From FEN-1191 sp036490715 (lineage in GTDB: Bacteria; Pseudomonadota; Gammaproteobacteria; Steroidobacterales; Steroidobacteraceae): a stretch of DNA of 64,000 nt. The position numbers and the translations under genes are program-made. The stretch spans positions 1-64,000 of the forward strand of contig DASXDL010000014.1 of the NCBI GenBank assembly GCA_036490715.1. Reading direction: 5' to 3'. Below, piece after piece: positions 63,740 through 64,000 of the stretch. Positions within the stretch are counted from its first letter, which is position 1; the number at the start of each line of letters is the position of its first letter. Below the pieces are notes generated by a model. The model searched no databases, was not told the origin of the DNA, and saw nothing but the letters and a program-made list of their open reading frames with translations.

Positions 63740-64000
63740 ATGGAACTGCTCATCAGGGTTCTGACTGGCGGTGCGATCATTTCTGTCTTTGCGCTGGCAG
63801 GTGATGTACTCAAGCCCAAGAGCTTCGCCGGACTGTTTGCTGCAGCGCCCTCGGTGGCTCTGGCGAGTCTGGCACTGACGATTGTCAACGACGGTGCAGC
63901 CTTCGCCGCCGTGGAGGCCCGCTCGATGGTGGTCGGCGCGCTGGGATTCTTCGTCTACGCGCGCTGCTGTGTCGATCTGATGGGCACGCGACACCAAAGC
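63740..64000 (+). CDS. DUF3147-like membrane protein, cut by the window edge
   Basis: 87 residues visible from ATG 63740, open to the end. Three predicted helices, with VLKPKSFAGLFAAAPSVALASLAL typical of the small DUF3147 membrane family. Function unknown. The C-terminus is missing. Confidence 0.8.
   Translation, partial: MELLIRVLTGGAIISVFALAGDVLKPKSFAGLFAAAPSVALASLALTIVNDGAAFAAVEARSMVVGALGFFVYARCCVDLMGTRHQS

Overview
The window is GC-rich, gene-dense bacterial DNA with short or overlapping (ATGA) gene junctions. The GC content, a tRNA-Asn 3' half with encoded CCA, a caa3-type oxidase, a XoxF-type dehydrogenase and many proteobacterial small proteins suggest a Proteobacterium, most likely a gammaproteobacterium related to Xanthomonadales/Nevskiales. 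That placement is inference; there is no rRNA or ribosomal protein gene here to test it.

Region 1 (1-17.0 kb) is a mosaic defence island. It starts with the 5' end of a BREX-like operon on the minus strand (BrxA-like, BrxB, and BrxC/PglY running off the left edge). A two-gene metallo-beta-lactamase plus membrane-protein cassette follows, then a DUF4160/DUF2442 toxin-antitoxin-like pair. A truncated tRNA-Asn 3' half at 6390-6434 looks like the right attachment site of an integrated element. Further right are a GNAT gene, a Hachiman-type pair (HamA nuclease and HamB helicase), a convergent PD-(D/E)XK endonuclease, the wreck of an arsenic operon (N-truncated arsC and an aquaporin with an in-frame stop), and a two-gene CBASS (CD-NTase and Cap15) preceded by a zinc-ribbon membrane protein.

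Region 2 (17.8-22.9 kb) holds a very large secreted protease with subtilase-like layout but sedolisin-like catalytic residues. It is flanked by a partial and a complete copy of the same O-methyltransferase gene.

Region 3 (22.1-41.0 kb) is a compact NRPS/PKS biosynthetic cluster that I cannot match to a known product. It encodes an adenylation-carrier-ATP-grasp fusion, a FAD-linked oxidoreductase, an HD-domain (probably diiron) enzyme, a free carrier protein, an AMP-ligase-ACP-KS-AT-ACP-TE megasynthase, an A-T-C protein and a C-A-T protein. It is the best candidate for an undescribed system in the window.

Region 4 (41-53 kb) is ordinary chromosome with decay: a two-helix membrane protein, a GFA protein, a glycosyltransferase/GH130 pair for glycan metabolism, an RRM protein, several small conserved proteins, a PQQ-type sorbosone dehydrogenase-like lipoprotein, and a broken ThDP-enzyme gene.

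Region 5 (53.2-61.5 kb) is one translationally coupled operon. It encodes an oxidase assembly protein, cytochrome oxidase subunits II-I-III, a small membrane protein, a lipoprotein cytochrome c, and a XoxF-XoxG-XoxJ type PQQ alcohol dehydrogenase set: an alcohol-oxidising respiratory chain from dehydrogenase to oxygen. The oxidase subunit I lacks two residues usually used for proton channels. A zinc alcohol/formaldehyde dehydrogenase, an SRPBCC protein and a DUF3147-like membrane protein follow to the right edge.
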